Source: Streptomyces carminius
Lineage (GTDB): Bacteria; Actinomycetota; Actinomycetes; Streptomycetales; Streptomycetaceae
DNA: 64,000 nt
Direction: 5' to 3'
NCBI RefSeq assembly: GCF_002794255.1
Contig: NZ_PGGW01000060.1
Span: 1-64,000, forward strand
The notes below the pieces were generated by a model, which saw only the letters and a list, made by a program, of their open reading frames with translations, searched no databases and was not told the origin of the DNA. A program made the translations under genes and the position numbers. Shown piece after piece: positions 10,257-18,740 of the stretch (the first letter of the stretch is position 1; each line of letters opens with the position of its first letter).

Positions 10257-11294
10257 CTAGCCGGTTACACGTACGGCGAGAGCGTCGCCGATCTCGTCGG
10301 TGGTGCGGGGGTCGGAGCGCTCCGCGAGGTCGGCGGAGACCGCTTCCTCGATCCGCGCGGCCTCGGTGTCGAGGCCGAGGTGCCGCAGCATCAGCGCGAC
10401 GGACAGGACCGCCGCGGTCGGGTCGGCCTTGCCGGTGCCGGCGATGTCGGGCGCGGAGCCGTGGACCGGCTCGAACATGGACGGGAAGGCGCCGGTGGGA
10501 TTGATGTTCCCGGAGGCGGCCAGTCCGATGCCGCCGGTGACGGCGGCGGCGAGGTCGGTGATGATGTCGCCGAAGAGGTTGTCGGTGACGATCACGTCGA
10601 AGCGCTCGGGCCGGGTGACGAGGAAGATCGTCGCGGCGTCCACATGGAGGTAGTCGGTGGTGACCTCCGGGTACTCCTGGCCGATCCGATCGAAGATGTT
10701 CTTCCACAGGTGGCCGGCGTACACTAGGACGTTGTTCTTGTGGACCAGCGTGAGCTTCTTCCGCGGCCGGGCCTTCGCGCGCTCGTAGGCGTCCCGCACC
10801 ACGCGCTCGACGCCGTAGGCGGTGTTCACGCTGACCTCGGTGGCCACCTCGGCCGGGGTACCGGTCCGCAGGGAGCCGCCGTTGCCGGTGTACGGGCCCT
10901 CGGTGCCCTCCCGGACGACGACGAAGTCGATCTCGGGGCGGCCCGCGAGCGGGGTCGCGGTGTTCGGGAAGAGCTTCGAGGGGCGCAGGTTGACGTAGTG
11001 GTCGAAGGCGAAGCGCAGCTTGAGCAGCAGCCCGCGCTCCAGCACCCCGGAGGGGACCGACGGGTCGCCGACCGCGCCGAGCAGGATCGCGTCGTGGGTC
11101 CTCAGCCGCTCCAGCTCCGCGTCCGGCAGGGTCTCTCCCGTCGCGTGCCAGCGCTTCGCGCCGAGGTCGTACTCCTCCGTCCGCAGCTTCACATCCCCCG
11201 GCAGTACGGCGGAGAGGACTTTCAGCCCCTGGGCCACGACCTCCCGGCCGATGCCGTCACCGGGAACCACTGCGAGGTTGATGCTGCGAGACAT
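10257..11294 (-). CDS. leuB: 3-isopropylmalate dehydrogenase
   Basis: Encodes 345 residues from ATG 11294 (MSRSINLAVVPGDGIG), chosen because homologues start there and AGGG precedes it; the upstream extension is not protein-like. It oxidatively decarboxylates 3-isopropylmalate to 2-ketoisocaproate in leucine synthesis, using NAD. Seen are GDGIGREV, the substrate arginines in the LRPSKLFPN region, the metal-binding segment VTDNLFGDIITDLAAAVTGG, and HGSAPDIAGTGKADPTA near the C-terminus. It lies in a branched-chain amino acid cluster with ilvE and the LeuA/CimA-type enzyme. Confidence 0.95.
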   Translation of the reverse strand: MSRSINLAVVPGDGIGREVVAQGLKVLSAVLPGDVKLRTEEYDLGAKRWHATGETLPDAELERLRTHDAILLGAVGDPSVPSGVLERGLLLKLRFAFDHYVNLRPSKLFPNTATPLAGRPEIDFVVVREGTEGPYTGNGGSLRTGTPAEVATEVSVNTAYGVERVVRDAYERAKARPRKKLTLVHKNNVLVYAGHLWKNIFDRIGQEYPEVTTDYLHVDAATIFLVTRPERFDVIVTDNLFGDIITDLAAAVTGGIGLAASGNINPTGAFPSMFEPVHGSAPDIAGTGKADPTAAVLSVALMLRHLGLDTEAARIEEAVSADLAERSDPRTTDEIGDALAVRVTG

Positions 11295-11390
11295 GGGGGG
11301 GACCCTACCGGCCGTCCCAGGAGATGACACGCACCGTCCACGATGCGGAACATGTCGGGGCCGGCCGGCGTACGGGCGGCGCACCTCCGG

Positions 11391-11522
11391 TCAGTGGCCG
11401 GGGGCACCGCCGTTGTCGCGCCGGTCCAGGGCCCGCTGGAGGGCGGCGGCGGCGTTCTTGCGGTCGGTGTCGTTGCGGTGGGCGCGGGGGTGGCGGGCAC
11501 GGCGGCGTGCGGTCTCGTCCAT
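11391..11522 (-). CDS. Very small Arg-rich protein, unknown function
   Basis: A 43-residue frame from ATG 11522 begins MDETARRRARHPRAHRNDTD and is rich in Arg, His and Ala. It has an excellent ribosome binding site (AGGGAG, 6 bases before the ATG) and strong coding-type third-position GC. It ends 96 bases before leuB on the same strand and may be its upstream operon partner. I do not recognise a family. The likely alternative is that it is a leader whose translation affects leuB, but there are no clustered Leu codons to support that. Confidence 0.55.
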   Translation of the reverse strand: MDETARRRARHPRAHRNDTDRKNAAAALQRALDRRDNGGAPGH

Positions 11523-11926
11523 GGTCGACTCCCTGGGGGATCGGGGACACCGGAGGATCCGGAAGAGGAAAGGTCCAGCGCGCCGTAAGCGGCGGGGGCG
11601 TCCGGTGCGGCAGGGGTCGCCTGCGAGGGGGCACCGCGCTCATCCGCCATTCGCTGATGGAGCGAGACGTTCGGCTCCTACCAAAGTAAGGGCTGAAAGC
11701 TGTGATGTCCCACCTAATAGTTGGCCTTCCTACTATCTGAGACGGCGATCTTCCGGGGACGTCCCTGAGCTGCGCTTTCTCCACTGTGACCCGGACCACT
11801 TCACCCGTTCGGAGGAGGCCGGAACAGCCGAAACGTTCCGCTTGACGGGCCGGCGCCCAGCGTCGTCGCCGTCGCTTGTACGGCGACCACCAGCCCGCCC
11901 ATACTTCAAGGAGGAGGTGCTGCACC
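11523..11926. promoter_or_regulatory. Divergent promoter region
   Basis: A 404-base gap between the leftward leuB unit and the rightward Uma2-like gene. It has a relatively A/T-rich patch at 11680-11745 (CTAATAGTTGG and CTACTATCTGA), probably promoter elements. No gene or stable hairpin is evident. Confidence 0.4.
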
Positions 11927-12610
11927 ATGACCGCTGTCACCCACGAGGCGCCCGAGACCGTCGAGACCGCCGACGAGCACCCGGAGCGTCCCGAGGACTC
12001 CGGGCACTCGGAAGCCCTGTCCGGCCACACCCTGGACGAGGCACTGTGGCAGGCGTGGAAGAGCATGGAACTCCCCGAGGGCTTTCACGCCGAGATCGTC
12101 GAGGGGTCCATCGAAGTGTCTCCCACCGGCCGCCACAGCCATGGTCAGATCGTCAACCGCCTGCGTCGGGCACTGGAGAAGTTCCTCGACGACGGTGACC
12201 ACGTCGCCTACCAGGACATGAACGTCGTCCACGGGATGACGGTCTGCGTCCCCGACCTGTTCGTCGCCCCCGAGGACGACACCGAGCACGTCACCGAGGA
12301 CGGCCTCGGCCTGGACGCCTCCTGCGTCGGGCTGGCCGTCGAGGTGGTCTCCCCCGGTCACCGCGCCGCCGAGCGCGACCGGGTGCACAAGCGTCGCGCG
12401 TACGCCCGGGCGGGGGTGCCGGTCTACGTCCTGATCGACGACCACGACGGCCACGGCACCGTCACCGTGCTCACCTCCCCCTCCCCCGAGGAGGCCGTCT
12501 ACGCCGCCGAGACCCGGGTCCCGTACGGCACCGAGGTCGCGATCCCCGAGGGCGCGGCGAAGGGCTTCGTGATCGGCGAGGCGATCACCGGGCCGCTCCG
12601 CGGCTCCTGA
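11927..12610 (+). CDS. Uma2 family (DUF820) putative PD-(D/E)XK nuclease
   Basis: Encodes 227 residues from ATG 11927, preceded by AAGGAGGAGG. The fold follows the Uma2/DUF820 pattern: EIVEGSIEVSPTGRHSHGQI near residue 60-80, the acidic site PDLFVAPEDD, then AVEVVSPGHRAAERDRVHKRRAYARAGVPVYVLID, which holds the E-x-V core of a PD-(D/E)XK site with downstream Lys. The first 40 residues are acidic and low complexity. Such genes are common and multicopy in Streptomyces and cyanobacteria and their biological role is unsettled. It ends at a shared hairpin with the P5C dehydrogenase gene. Confidence 0.88.
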   Translation: MTAVTHEAPETVETADEHPERPEDSGHSEALSGHTLDEALWQAWKSMELPEGFHAEIVEGSIEVSPTGRHSHGQIVNRLRRALEKFLDDGDHVAYQDMNVVHGMTVCVPDLFVAPEDDTEHVTEDGLGLDASCVGLAVEVVSPGHRAAERDRVHKRRAYARAGVPVYVLIDDHDGHGTVTVLTSPSPEEAVYAAETRVPYGTEVAIPEGAAKGFVIGEAITGPLRGS

Positions 12611-12635
12611 GCGGTACCCGCGCGCCCGCATGCCC

Positions 12636-12669
12636 GTCCGGCCCCGGCGCCTGCGCGCCGGGGCCGGAC
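12636..12669. terminator. Bidirectional hairpin terminator
   Basis: Perfect 15-bp arms (GTCCGGCCCCGGCGC at 12636-12650 and its complement at 12655-12669) with a 4-base loop, lying between the convergent Uma2-like gene and pruA. Confidence 0.9.
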
Positions 12670-12684
12670 CCGTACCGTGGTGAC

Positions 12685-14316
12685 TCAGCCCATGTGCGGG
12701 TAGCGGTAGTCGGTCGGCGGGACCAGGGTCTCCTTGATGGCGCGGGTGGAGGTCCAGCGCGTCAGGTTCTGCTTGGAGCCCGCCTTGTCGTTGGTGCCCG
12801 AGGCCCGGCCGCCGCCGAAGGGCTGCTGGCCGACGACGGCGCCGGTGGGCTTGTCGTTGATGTAGAAGTTGCCCGCCGCGAAGCGCAGCGCCTCACAGGC
12901 GTGGGCCGCGGCGGCGCGGTCCCGGGCGATGACGGCGCCGGTCAGGCCGTAGGGGGCCACCGACTCCATCTGCTCCAGCACCGCCGCCCAGTCGCCGTCC
13001 TCGTAGACGTGTACCGCCAGGATCGGCCCGAAGTACTCCTGCCAGAAGACCTCGCTGCCCGGGTCGGTGCAGGTCAGCACGGTCGGGCGGACGAAGTAGC
13101 CGGTACTGTCGTCACAGCTGCCGCCGGCCACGATCTCGCAGGCCGGGTCGGCCTTCGCCCGTTCGATGGCCGCCTTGTTCTTGGCGAAGGCCCGCTCGTC
13201 GATGACCGCGCCCATGAAGTTCGCCAGATCGGTGACGTCGCCCATGGTCAGGCCCTCGACCTCGGCGGTGAACTCGTCGCGCAGGCCGCTCTCCCAGAGG
13301 GAGCGCGGCACGTAGGCGCGCGAGGCGGCCGAGCACTTCTGGCCCTGGTACTCGAAGGCGCCGCGGGTCAGCGCGGTCTTCAGCACCGCCGGGTCGGCCG
13401 AGGGGTGGGCGACGACGAAGTCCTTGCCGCCGGTCTCGCCGACCAGCCGCGGATAGGTCTTGTAGGTCGCGATGTTCTCGCCGACCGTCCGCCACAGGTA
13501 CTGGAAGGTCTTCGTCGAACCGGTGAAGTGGATGCCCGCCAGGTCGGGGTGGGCCAGCGCCACCTCGGAGACCTCCCGGCCGTCGCCGGTCAGCAGGTTG
13601 ATCACCCCCGGCGGCAGGCCGGCCTCCTCCAGCAGCCGCATCAGCGTCACGGCGGCGAACGTCTGGGTGGGGGACGGCTTCCACAGGACCACGTTACCCA
13701 TCAGGGCCGGGGCGGTGGGGAGGTTGCCGGCGATGGCGGTGAAGTTGAAGGGCGTGATCGCGTAGACGAAGCCCTCCAGCGGACGGTGGTCCAGCCGGTT
13801 CCACACTCCGGGGGAGTTGGCGACCGGCTGCTCGGCCAGGATCTGGCGGGCGTAGTGGACGTTGAAGCGCCAGAAGTCGATCAGTTCGCAGGGCGCGTCG
13901 ATCTCGGCCTGCTGCGCGGTCTTGGACTGGCCCAGCATGGTGGCGGCGGCCACCGTCTCCCGCCAGGGTCCGGCCAGCAGTTCGGCGGCCCGCAGGAAGA
14001 TCGCGGCCCGGTCGTCGAAGGACAGCGAGCGCCACACCGGGGCCGCGGCGAGCGCGGCGTCGACCGCCTCCCGCGCGTCCTGCCGGGTGGCGTGGGCGGC
14101 GGTGCCGAGCACCGCCTTGTGGTTGTGGGGCTGTACGACGTCGAAGCGCTCGCCGCCGCCCATCCGCCGCTTCCCGCCGATGGTCATCGGCAGGTCGGCC
14201 GGGCCGGCGGACAGTTCCTTGAGCTTCGCCTCCAGGCGGGCTCGTTCGGGCGAACCGGGTGCGTAGGTGTGCACCGGCTCGTTCACCGGCGTGGGGACCT
14301 GGGTCACGGCGTCCAT
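12685..14316 (-). CDS. pruA: L-glutamate gamma-semialdehyde (delta-1-pyrroline-5-carboxylate) dehydrogenase
   Basis: Encodes 543 residues, the size of single-function P5C dehydrogenases, from ATG 14316 with AAGGAGG before it. It oxidises glutamate semialdehyde to glutamate with NAD, the second step of proline breakdown. The aldehyde dehydrogenase catalytic Glu lies in VGETGGKDFVV and the nucleophilic Cys in YQGQKCSAASRAYVP; YAITPFNFTAIAGNLPTAP and HFTGSTKTFQYLW are the cofactor-side motifs. The proline dehydrogenase gene lies 51 bases upstream on the same strand, so the two form a putA/pruA operon. A PucR-type regulator is divergent from it. Confidence 0.95.
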   Translation of the reverse strand: MDAVTQVPTPVNEPVHTYAPGSPERARLEAKLKELSAGPADLPMTIGGKRRMGGGERFDVVQPHNHKAVLGTAAHATRQDAREAVDAALAAAPVWRSLSFDDRAAIFLRAAELLAGPWRETVAAATMLGQSKTAQQAEIDAPCELIDFWRFNVHYARQILAEQPVANSPGVWNRLDHRPLEGFVYAITPFNFTAIAGNLPTAPALMGNVVLWKPSPTQTFAAVTLMRLLEEAGLPPGVINLLTGDGREVSEVALAHPDLAGIHFTGSTKTFQYLWRTVGENIATYKTYPRLVGETGGKDFVVAHPSADPAVLKTALTRGAFEYQGQKCSAASRAYVPRSLWESGLRDEFTAEVEGLTMGDVTDLANFMGAVIDERAFAKNKAAIERAKADPACEIVAGGSCDDSTGYFVRPTVLTCTDPGSEVFWQEYFGPILAVHVYEDGDWAAVLEQMESVAPYGLTGAVIARDRAAAAHACEALRFAAGNFYINDKPTGAVVGQQPFGGGRASGTNDKAGSKQNLTRWTSTRAIKETLVPPTDYRYPHMG

Positions 14317-14367
14317 GGGCCGTTTCCTCCTTCGGGGTCGGTCGTGTGGTGCGTTCGGCCGTCGCGC

Positions 14368-15294
14368 TCAGTTCCGGGTGGCCAGCGACCGCAGGAAGAA
14401 CGCCAGGTTGGCGGGGCGTTCGGCGAGCCGCCGCATGAAGTAGCCGTACCAGTCGGTGCCGTAGGGGACGTACACGCGCATCCGGTGACCGGCCGCGGCC
14501 AGCCGCTCCTGTTCGGCGGTGCGGATGCCGTACAGCATCTGGAACTCGTACTCGTCCGGCTTGCGGCCGGCTCGCCGGGCCAGTTCCTGGGCGACGGCCA
14601 CCATGCGCGGATCGTGCGAGGCGACCATCGGGTAACCCTTTCCCGCCATCAGGATCCGCAGGCACCGGACGTACGCCCGGTCCACCTCGTGCTTGTCCTG
14701 GCGGGCGACGGCGGCGGGCTCGCGGTAGGCGCCCTTCACCAGGCGCACCCGGGAGCCCTCGCCGGCCAGTTCCCGGCAGTCGTCCTCGGTGCGGTGCAGG
14801 CAGCTCTGCAGCACGGCGCCGGTGGCGGGGAAGCGCTCGCGCAGCCGCGCCAGGACCGCCAGGGTGGAGTCGGCCGTGGTGTGGTCCTCCATGTCCAGGG
14901 TGACGGTCGTGCCGACCTCCGCCGCGGCCTCGACGACCGGCAGGACGTTGGCGTAGGCGAGGTCGTCGCCGCCCGGCAGGGCCTGGCCGAAGGCGGAGAG
15001 CTTCACCGACATCTCGACCCGGGCCCCCAGCCCCGCCTCCCGCAGGGCCCCGGCCAGGGCCAGGTAGGCGTCACGGGCGCGCAGGGCCTCGGTGCGGTCG
15101 GTGACGTCCTCGCCCAGATGGTCGAGGGTCACCTCCAGGCCCCGGGCGGTGAGTGAGCGGACCGCCGCCATGGCCTGGTCCAGGCGCTCTCCGGCGATGA
15201 AGCGGTCCACCACGGGACGGGTGACCGGCGCGGCCGAGACGGCGCGGCGGATGCTGTCGCTGCGGGCGGCCGCGAGGAGCACGGGACCCAGCAC
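14368..15294 (-). CDS. putA: Proline dehydrogenase (monofunctional)
   Basis: Encodes 308 residues from a GTG at 15294 with GAGGAGG at good spacing. It is an FAD-dependent TIM-barrel enzyme oxidising proline to P5C and passing electrons to the respiratory chain. Seen are LDMEDHTTADST, the flavin and substrate motif RLVKGAYREP, ASHDPRMV, and the C-terminal R-x-x-R pair in MRRLAERPANLAFF. Length and domain content match the short actinobacterial enzyme rather than the fused PutA. It is first in a two-gene operon with pruA and divergent from the PucR regulator. Confidence 0.94.
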   Translation of the reverse strand: MLGPVLLAAARSDSIRRAVSAAPVTRPVVDRFIAGERLDQAMAAVRSLTARGLEVTLDHLGEDVTDRTEALRARDAYLALAGALREAGLGARVEMSVKLSAFGQALPGGDDLAYANVLPVVEAAAEVGTTVTLDMEDHTTADSTLAVLARLRERFPATGAVLQSCLHRTEDDCRELAGEGSRVRLVKGAYREPAAVARQDKHEVDRAYVRCLRILMAGKGYPMVASHDPRMVAVAQELARRAGRKPDEYEFQMLYGIRTAEQERLAAAGHRMRVYVPYGTDWYGYFMRRLAERPANLAFFLRSLATRN

Positions 15295-15512
15295 GGGGCA
15301 CCTCCTCGGACGGTACTCGGGGGTTGTCGGGCCGGCGGGTGCGGTTCCCCGCCGTCACCGTCGAACCTAGGGAACGCTCCGGTTGCCCGCCATCGACAGC
15401 TGTCACGCATCCGTGGTCCGGATCTCAGACATCTGTACGACAATGGTGGGGTCCGCGGCGGCCACGGGGAGCACGGCCGTGGCGGCCCGGGAAGCGGAAG
15501 GCGGCACGGGGG

Positions 15513-16847
15513 ATGCGTGAGGACTACCAGACACTGGTCGACGAGGTGACCGCCCTCCTGGGCACACCCGCGACCCTGGAGGACCGCGACTTCGCGCTGA
15601 TCGCCTTCGGAGCCCACGGCGGTGGCGAGGACGGCGGCGGCGACAGCGACGGCGGGAAGGGCGGGGAGGACGGCGACGGAGAGGGCGCGGACCCGCTGCT
15701 GGACCCGGTCCGGGCCCGCTCGATCCTCCGGCGCCGCTCGACCGCCCGGGTACGGTCCTGGTTCGAGAGCTTCGGCATCACCCGCGCGGTGGGGCCCGTG
15801 CGGATTCCACCCGATCCGTCGGCCGGTGTGCTGCGGGGCCGGATCTGTGTGCCGGTGCGGCACGGCGGGGTGCTTCTCGGCTACATCTGGCTGCTGGACG
15901 ACGGGGCGCTGGAGCTGACCGACCCCCGGCTGGCCGACGTACGGGCCGCCGCCGATCGCGTCGGCGCCCTCCTGGCCGCCGAGTCACGGGTGGACGCCCG
16001 GCTGGGCCGGCTGCTGCGCACCCTGCTGACCGCGGCCGGCGGGCACCGGGCGGCGGCGGAGACCGGACTGGCCGGGGAACTGGGCGAAGTGGCGGCCGGG
16101 CCGCTGGCGGTGGTGGCCGTGCTGCCCTGGGACGGGGCCGGACGGGAGCGGGACGCCCGTACCGGCGGGGGGATCCCCGGCGCGCTGCCGGGCGCGGTCG
16201 CGGCCTGTGCGGTGCCCGGAGTGGGGCCGCACCCGCCGGGCGAGGGGCTGGCCGTTCTCGTCCGGCTGCTCTCACCCGGCGGTCCCGACCCGGCCGGTGC
16301 GGCAGCCGAGCGGCTGCTGCGCACGCCGTACACCGGCGGAGGTGGCGGAGGTGGCGGCGGGGACGGCCGGGACGGCGGGAGCGGGGGCACCGGCCGGAGC
16401 GGGAGGGTGGCGGGGATCGGCGCGCCCTGCGCGGGGCTGGCCGGAGTGCCCGGCGCCTGGCGGCAGGCGCTGGCCGCGGCCCGGGCCGCACGGGCGGAGA
16501 GCCGTCTCGGGCCGGTCGCGCACTGGGACCGGATAGGGCCCTACCGGATGCTGACCGCACTCGCCGCTCCGCCCGGGGCCTCCCCGGGTACGCCCGCCGG
16601 ACCGCCGGACGCGGCGGTCCGGGCCCTGCTGGAACCCGGCCGCCGGGAGCTGGCCCGCACCGTGGAGGTGTTCCTCGACCACGCGGGGCAGGCGGGCCGC
16701 ACCGCGGCGGCGCTCGGCGTTCACCGGCAGACGCTGTACTACCGGCTGTCGCGGGTGGAACGGCTCACCGGCCTCGACCTGGGCGACGGCGAGGACCGGC
16801 TGCTGCTGCACATGGCGCTCAAGACCGTACGGCTGCTGGAGAGCTGA
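15513..16847 (+). CDS. PucR family transcriptional regulator, likely of the proline genes
   Basis: Encodes 444 residues from ATG 15513 (MREDYQTLVDEV). The C-terminus has the PucR-type helix-turn-helix: a conserved helix (TVEVFLDHAGQAGRTAAALG) and the recognition stretch VHRQTLYYRLSRVERLTGLDL. The middle is a variable GAF-like or effector region with two Gly/Asp-rich low-complexity inserts (about residues 34-55 and 270-295). It begins 218 bases from the divergent proline dehydrogenase start, the classic arrangement of a pathway-specific regulator, so control of proline catabolism is the best guess. The actual ligand and operator are not visible. It converges on serA with a shared terminator. 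Confidence 0.88.
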   Translation: MREDYQTLVDEVTALLGTPATLEDRDFALIAFGAHGGGEDGGGDSDGGKGGEDGDGEGADPLLDPVRARSILRRRSTARVRSWFESFGITRAVGPVRIPPDPSAGVLRGRICVPVRHGGVLLGYIWLLDDGALELTDPRLADVRAAADRVGALLAAESRVDARLGRLLRTLLTAAGGHRAAAETGLAGELGEVAAGPLAVVAVLPWDGAGRERDARTGGGIPGALPGAVAACAVPGVGPHPPGEGLAVLVRLLSPGGPDPAGAAAERLLRTPYTGGGGGGGGGDGRDGGSGGTGRSGRVAGIGAPCAGLAGVPGAWRQALAAARAARAESRLGPVAHWDRIGPYRMLTALAAPPGASPGTPAGPPDAAVRALLEPGRRELARTVEVFLDHAGQAGRTAAALGVHRQTLYYRLSRVERLTGLDLGDGEDRLLLHMALKTVRLLES

Positions 16848-16882
16848 CGGCGGAAGGGCGTCGGCCGAGGCGGCGGCAAGGC

Positions 16883-16918
16883 GGCGGCCCCGGCACGGAT
16901 GTCCGTGCCGGGGCCGCC
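16883..16918. terminator. Perfect palindromic terminator between the PucR gene and serA
   Basis: Seventeen bases (GGCGGCCCCGGCACGGA) are followed after two bases by their exact complement. The hairpin sits 36 bases past the PucR stop and 20 bases past the serA stop, serving both. Confidence 0.92.
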
Positions 16919-16937
16919 GTGGCGGACCGTCCGGTGG

Positions 16938-18527
16938 TCAGTCCTCCAGGTTGACGAAGCGGGCCGAGGTGGCGCCGATCTCGTCCGCGATCTCGGTGAG
17001 CACCGGGGCCGGGATGGGCCCGTCGACGGTGAGGGCCACCAGCGCCTCCCCGCCCTCCTCGGAGCGGGAGACCTGCATGCCTGCGATGTTGATGCCGGAC
17101 CCGCCCAGGATGCGGCCGATGGTGCCGACCACACCGGGGCGGTCGGTGTAGCGCAGGAACGCCATGTACTCGGCGAGCGCCAGGTCGACGTCGTACTCGC
17201 CGACCGCGACGATCTTCTGCAGGTGCTTGGGACCGGACAGGGTGCCGGAGACCGAGACCTCCTCGCCGCTGCCCAGGGTGCCGCGCACGGTCACCACGTT
17301 GCGGTGCTCCGGGGACTCCGAGCTGGTGGTCAGCCGGATCTCCACACCTCGCTCCTGGGCGAACAGCGGCGCGTTGACATAGCTGACCGTCTCGGCCACC
17401 ACGTCCTCGAAGACGCCCTTGAGCGCGGAGAGCTCCAGCACCTTGACGTCGTGCTGGGTGATCTCGCCGTAGACCTCGACGTCGAGGCGGACGGCGACCT
17501 CGCCGGCCAGCGCGGTGAAGATCCGGCCCAGCCGCTCGGCCAGCGGCAGTCCGGGCCGCACCTCCTCGGCGATCACGCCGCCCTGGACGTTGACCGCGTC
17601 CGGGACCAGCTCGCCGGCCAGCGCCAGCCGCACCGACCTGGCGACCGCGATACCCGCCTTCTCCTGCGCCTCGCCGGTGGAGGCGCCCAGGTGGGGGGTG
17701 CACACGACGCTGTCGAAGGCGAACAGCGGGGAGTCCGTGCACGGCTCGGAGGTGTACACGTCCAGACCGGCGCCGGCGACCCGGCCCTCCTTCAGCGCCG
17801 AGAGCAGGGCCGCCTCGTCGACGATGCCGCCGCGCGCGGCGTTGACGATCCGCACCTCGGGCTTGACCTTGTGCAGCGCCTCGTCGCCGATCAGGCCGAG
17901 GGTCTCGGGGGTCTTGGGGAGGTGGACGGTGATGAAGTCCGACACCTCCAGCAGCTCGTCCAGGGAGAGCAGCTTGACGCCCATCTGGGCGGCGCGCGCG
18001 GGCTGCACGTACGGGTCGTACGCGACGATCTTCATACCGAAGGCCGACATGCGCTGGGCGACCAGGACGCCGATACGGCCGAGGCCGACGACACCGAGGG
18101 TCTTCTCGGAAAGCTCCACGCCGGTGTACTTGCTGCGCTTCCACTCGCCGTTCTTCAGGGCGGTGTTCGCCTGCGGGATGTTGCGGGCGGTGGAGATCAG
18201 CAGGCCGCAGGCCAGTTCGGCGGCGGTGACGATGTTGGAGGTCGGCGCGTTGACGACCATCACGCCGGCCTTGGTGGCGGCGGAGACGTCGACGTTGTCC
18301 AGGCCGACCCCCGCGCGGGCGATGACCTTCAGCCGCCTGGCGGCGGCGATCGCCTCGGCGTCCACCTTGGTGGCACTGCGCACCAGGATGGCGTCGACAT
18401 CGGCGATGGCGGGGATCAGTTCCGCGCGGTCGGCTCCGTTGCAGTGCCGGATCTCGAAGTCCGGGCCAAGGGCGTCAACCGTGGCCGGGGAGAGTTCTTC
18501 GGCGATGAGTACTACGGGTTTGCTCAC
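16938..18527 (-). CDS. serA: D-3-phosphoglycerate dehydrogenase
   Basis: Encodes 529 residues, matching the long actinobacterial form with an extra intervening domain and a C-terminal ACT domain that senses serine. It oxidises 3-phosphoglycerate with NAD as the first step of serine synthesis. Seen are the NAD motif GVVGLGRIGVLVAQR, the catalytic Arg in NAARGGIVDEAAL, the Glu segment and the His in CTPHLGASTGEAQEK. The C-terminal 75 residues, around RPGVVGTIGRILGGSGINIA, are ACT-like. It is a single gene downstream of ilvC with its own 213-base upstream region. Confidence 0.96.
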   Translation of the reverse strand: MSKPVVLIAEELSPATVDALGPDFEIRHCNGADRAELIPAIADVDAILVRSATKVDAEAIAAARRLKVIARAGVGLDNVDVSAATKAGVMVVNAPTSNIVTAAELACGLLISTARNIPQANTALKNGEWKRSKYTGVELSEKTLGVVGLGRIGVLVAQRMSAFGMKIVAYDPYVQPARAAQMGVKLLSLDELLEVSDFITVHLPKTPETLGLIGDEALHKVKPEVRIVNAARGGIVDEAALLSALKEGRVAGAGLDVYTSEPCTDSPLFAFDSVVCTPHLGASTGEAQEKAGIAVARSVRLALAGELVPDAVNVQGGVIAEEVRPGLPLAERLGRIFTALAGEVAVRLDVEVYGEITQHDVKVLELSALKGVFEDVVAETVSYVNAPLFAQERGVEIRLTTSSESPEHRNVVTVRGTLGSGEEVSVSGTLSGPKHLQKIVAVGEYDVDLALAEYMAFLRYTDRPGVVGTIGRILGGSGINIAGMQVSRSEEGGEALVALTVDGPIPAPVLTEIADEIGATSARFVNLED

Positions 18528-18665
18528 TTCGCTCTTCAGTCCTCACTGGTCCGTGGTACGGCCGCGTCCCGACGGCCGGTCGGTGGAGGTGGGCAGCCGC
18601 GTGGAGACGCACGACGCTGTGAGCCTGGACGCGCTTGTTGTGCTGTGCAGTCTAGCCACGGAGGG

Positions 18666-18695
18666 GCGGCCCCGGTGACCGGTCACCGGGGCCGC
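18666..18695 (-). terminator. Perfect palindromic terminator after ilvC
   Basis: GCGGCCCCGGTGACC is followed directly by GGTCACCGGGGCCGC, a 30-base perfect palindrome, 46 bases beyond the ilvC stop. It separates ilvC from serA. Confidence 0.9.
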
Positions 18696-18740
18696 TCGCC
18701 GGGCGGCCGGACGCCGCTCCCACCTGCGGACGGGTCCGGC

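Noticed and set aside
11295..11390. Possible leader peptide before leuB starting MFRIVDGACHLLG
   Set aside because: The frame has no stop before leuB and no terminator is seen, so an attenuator is not supported.
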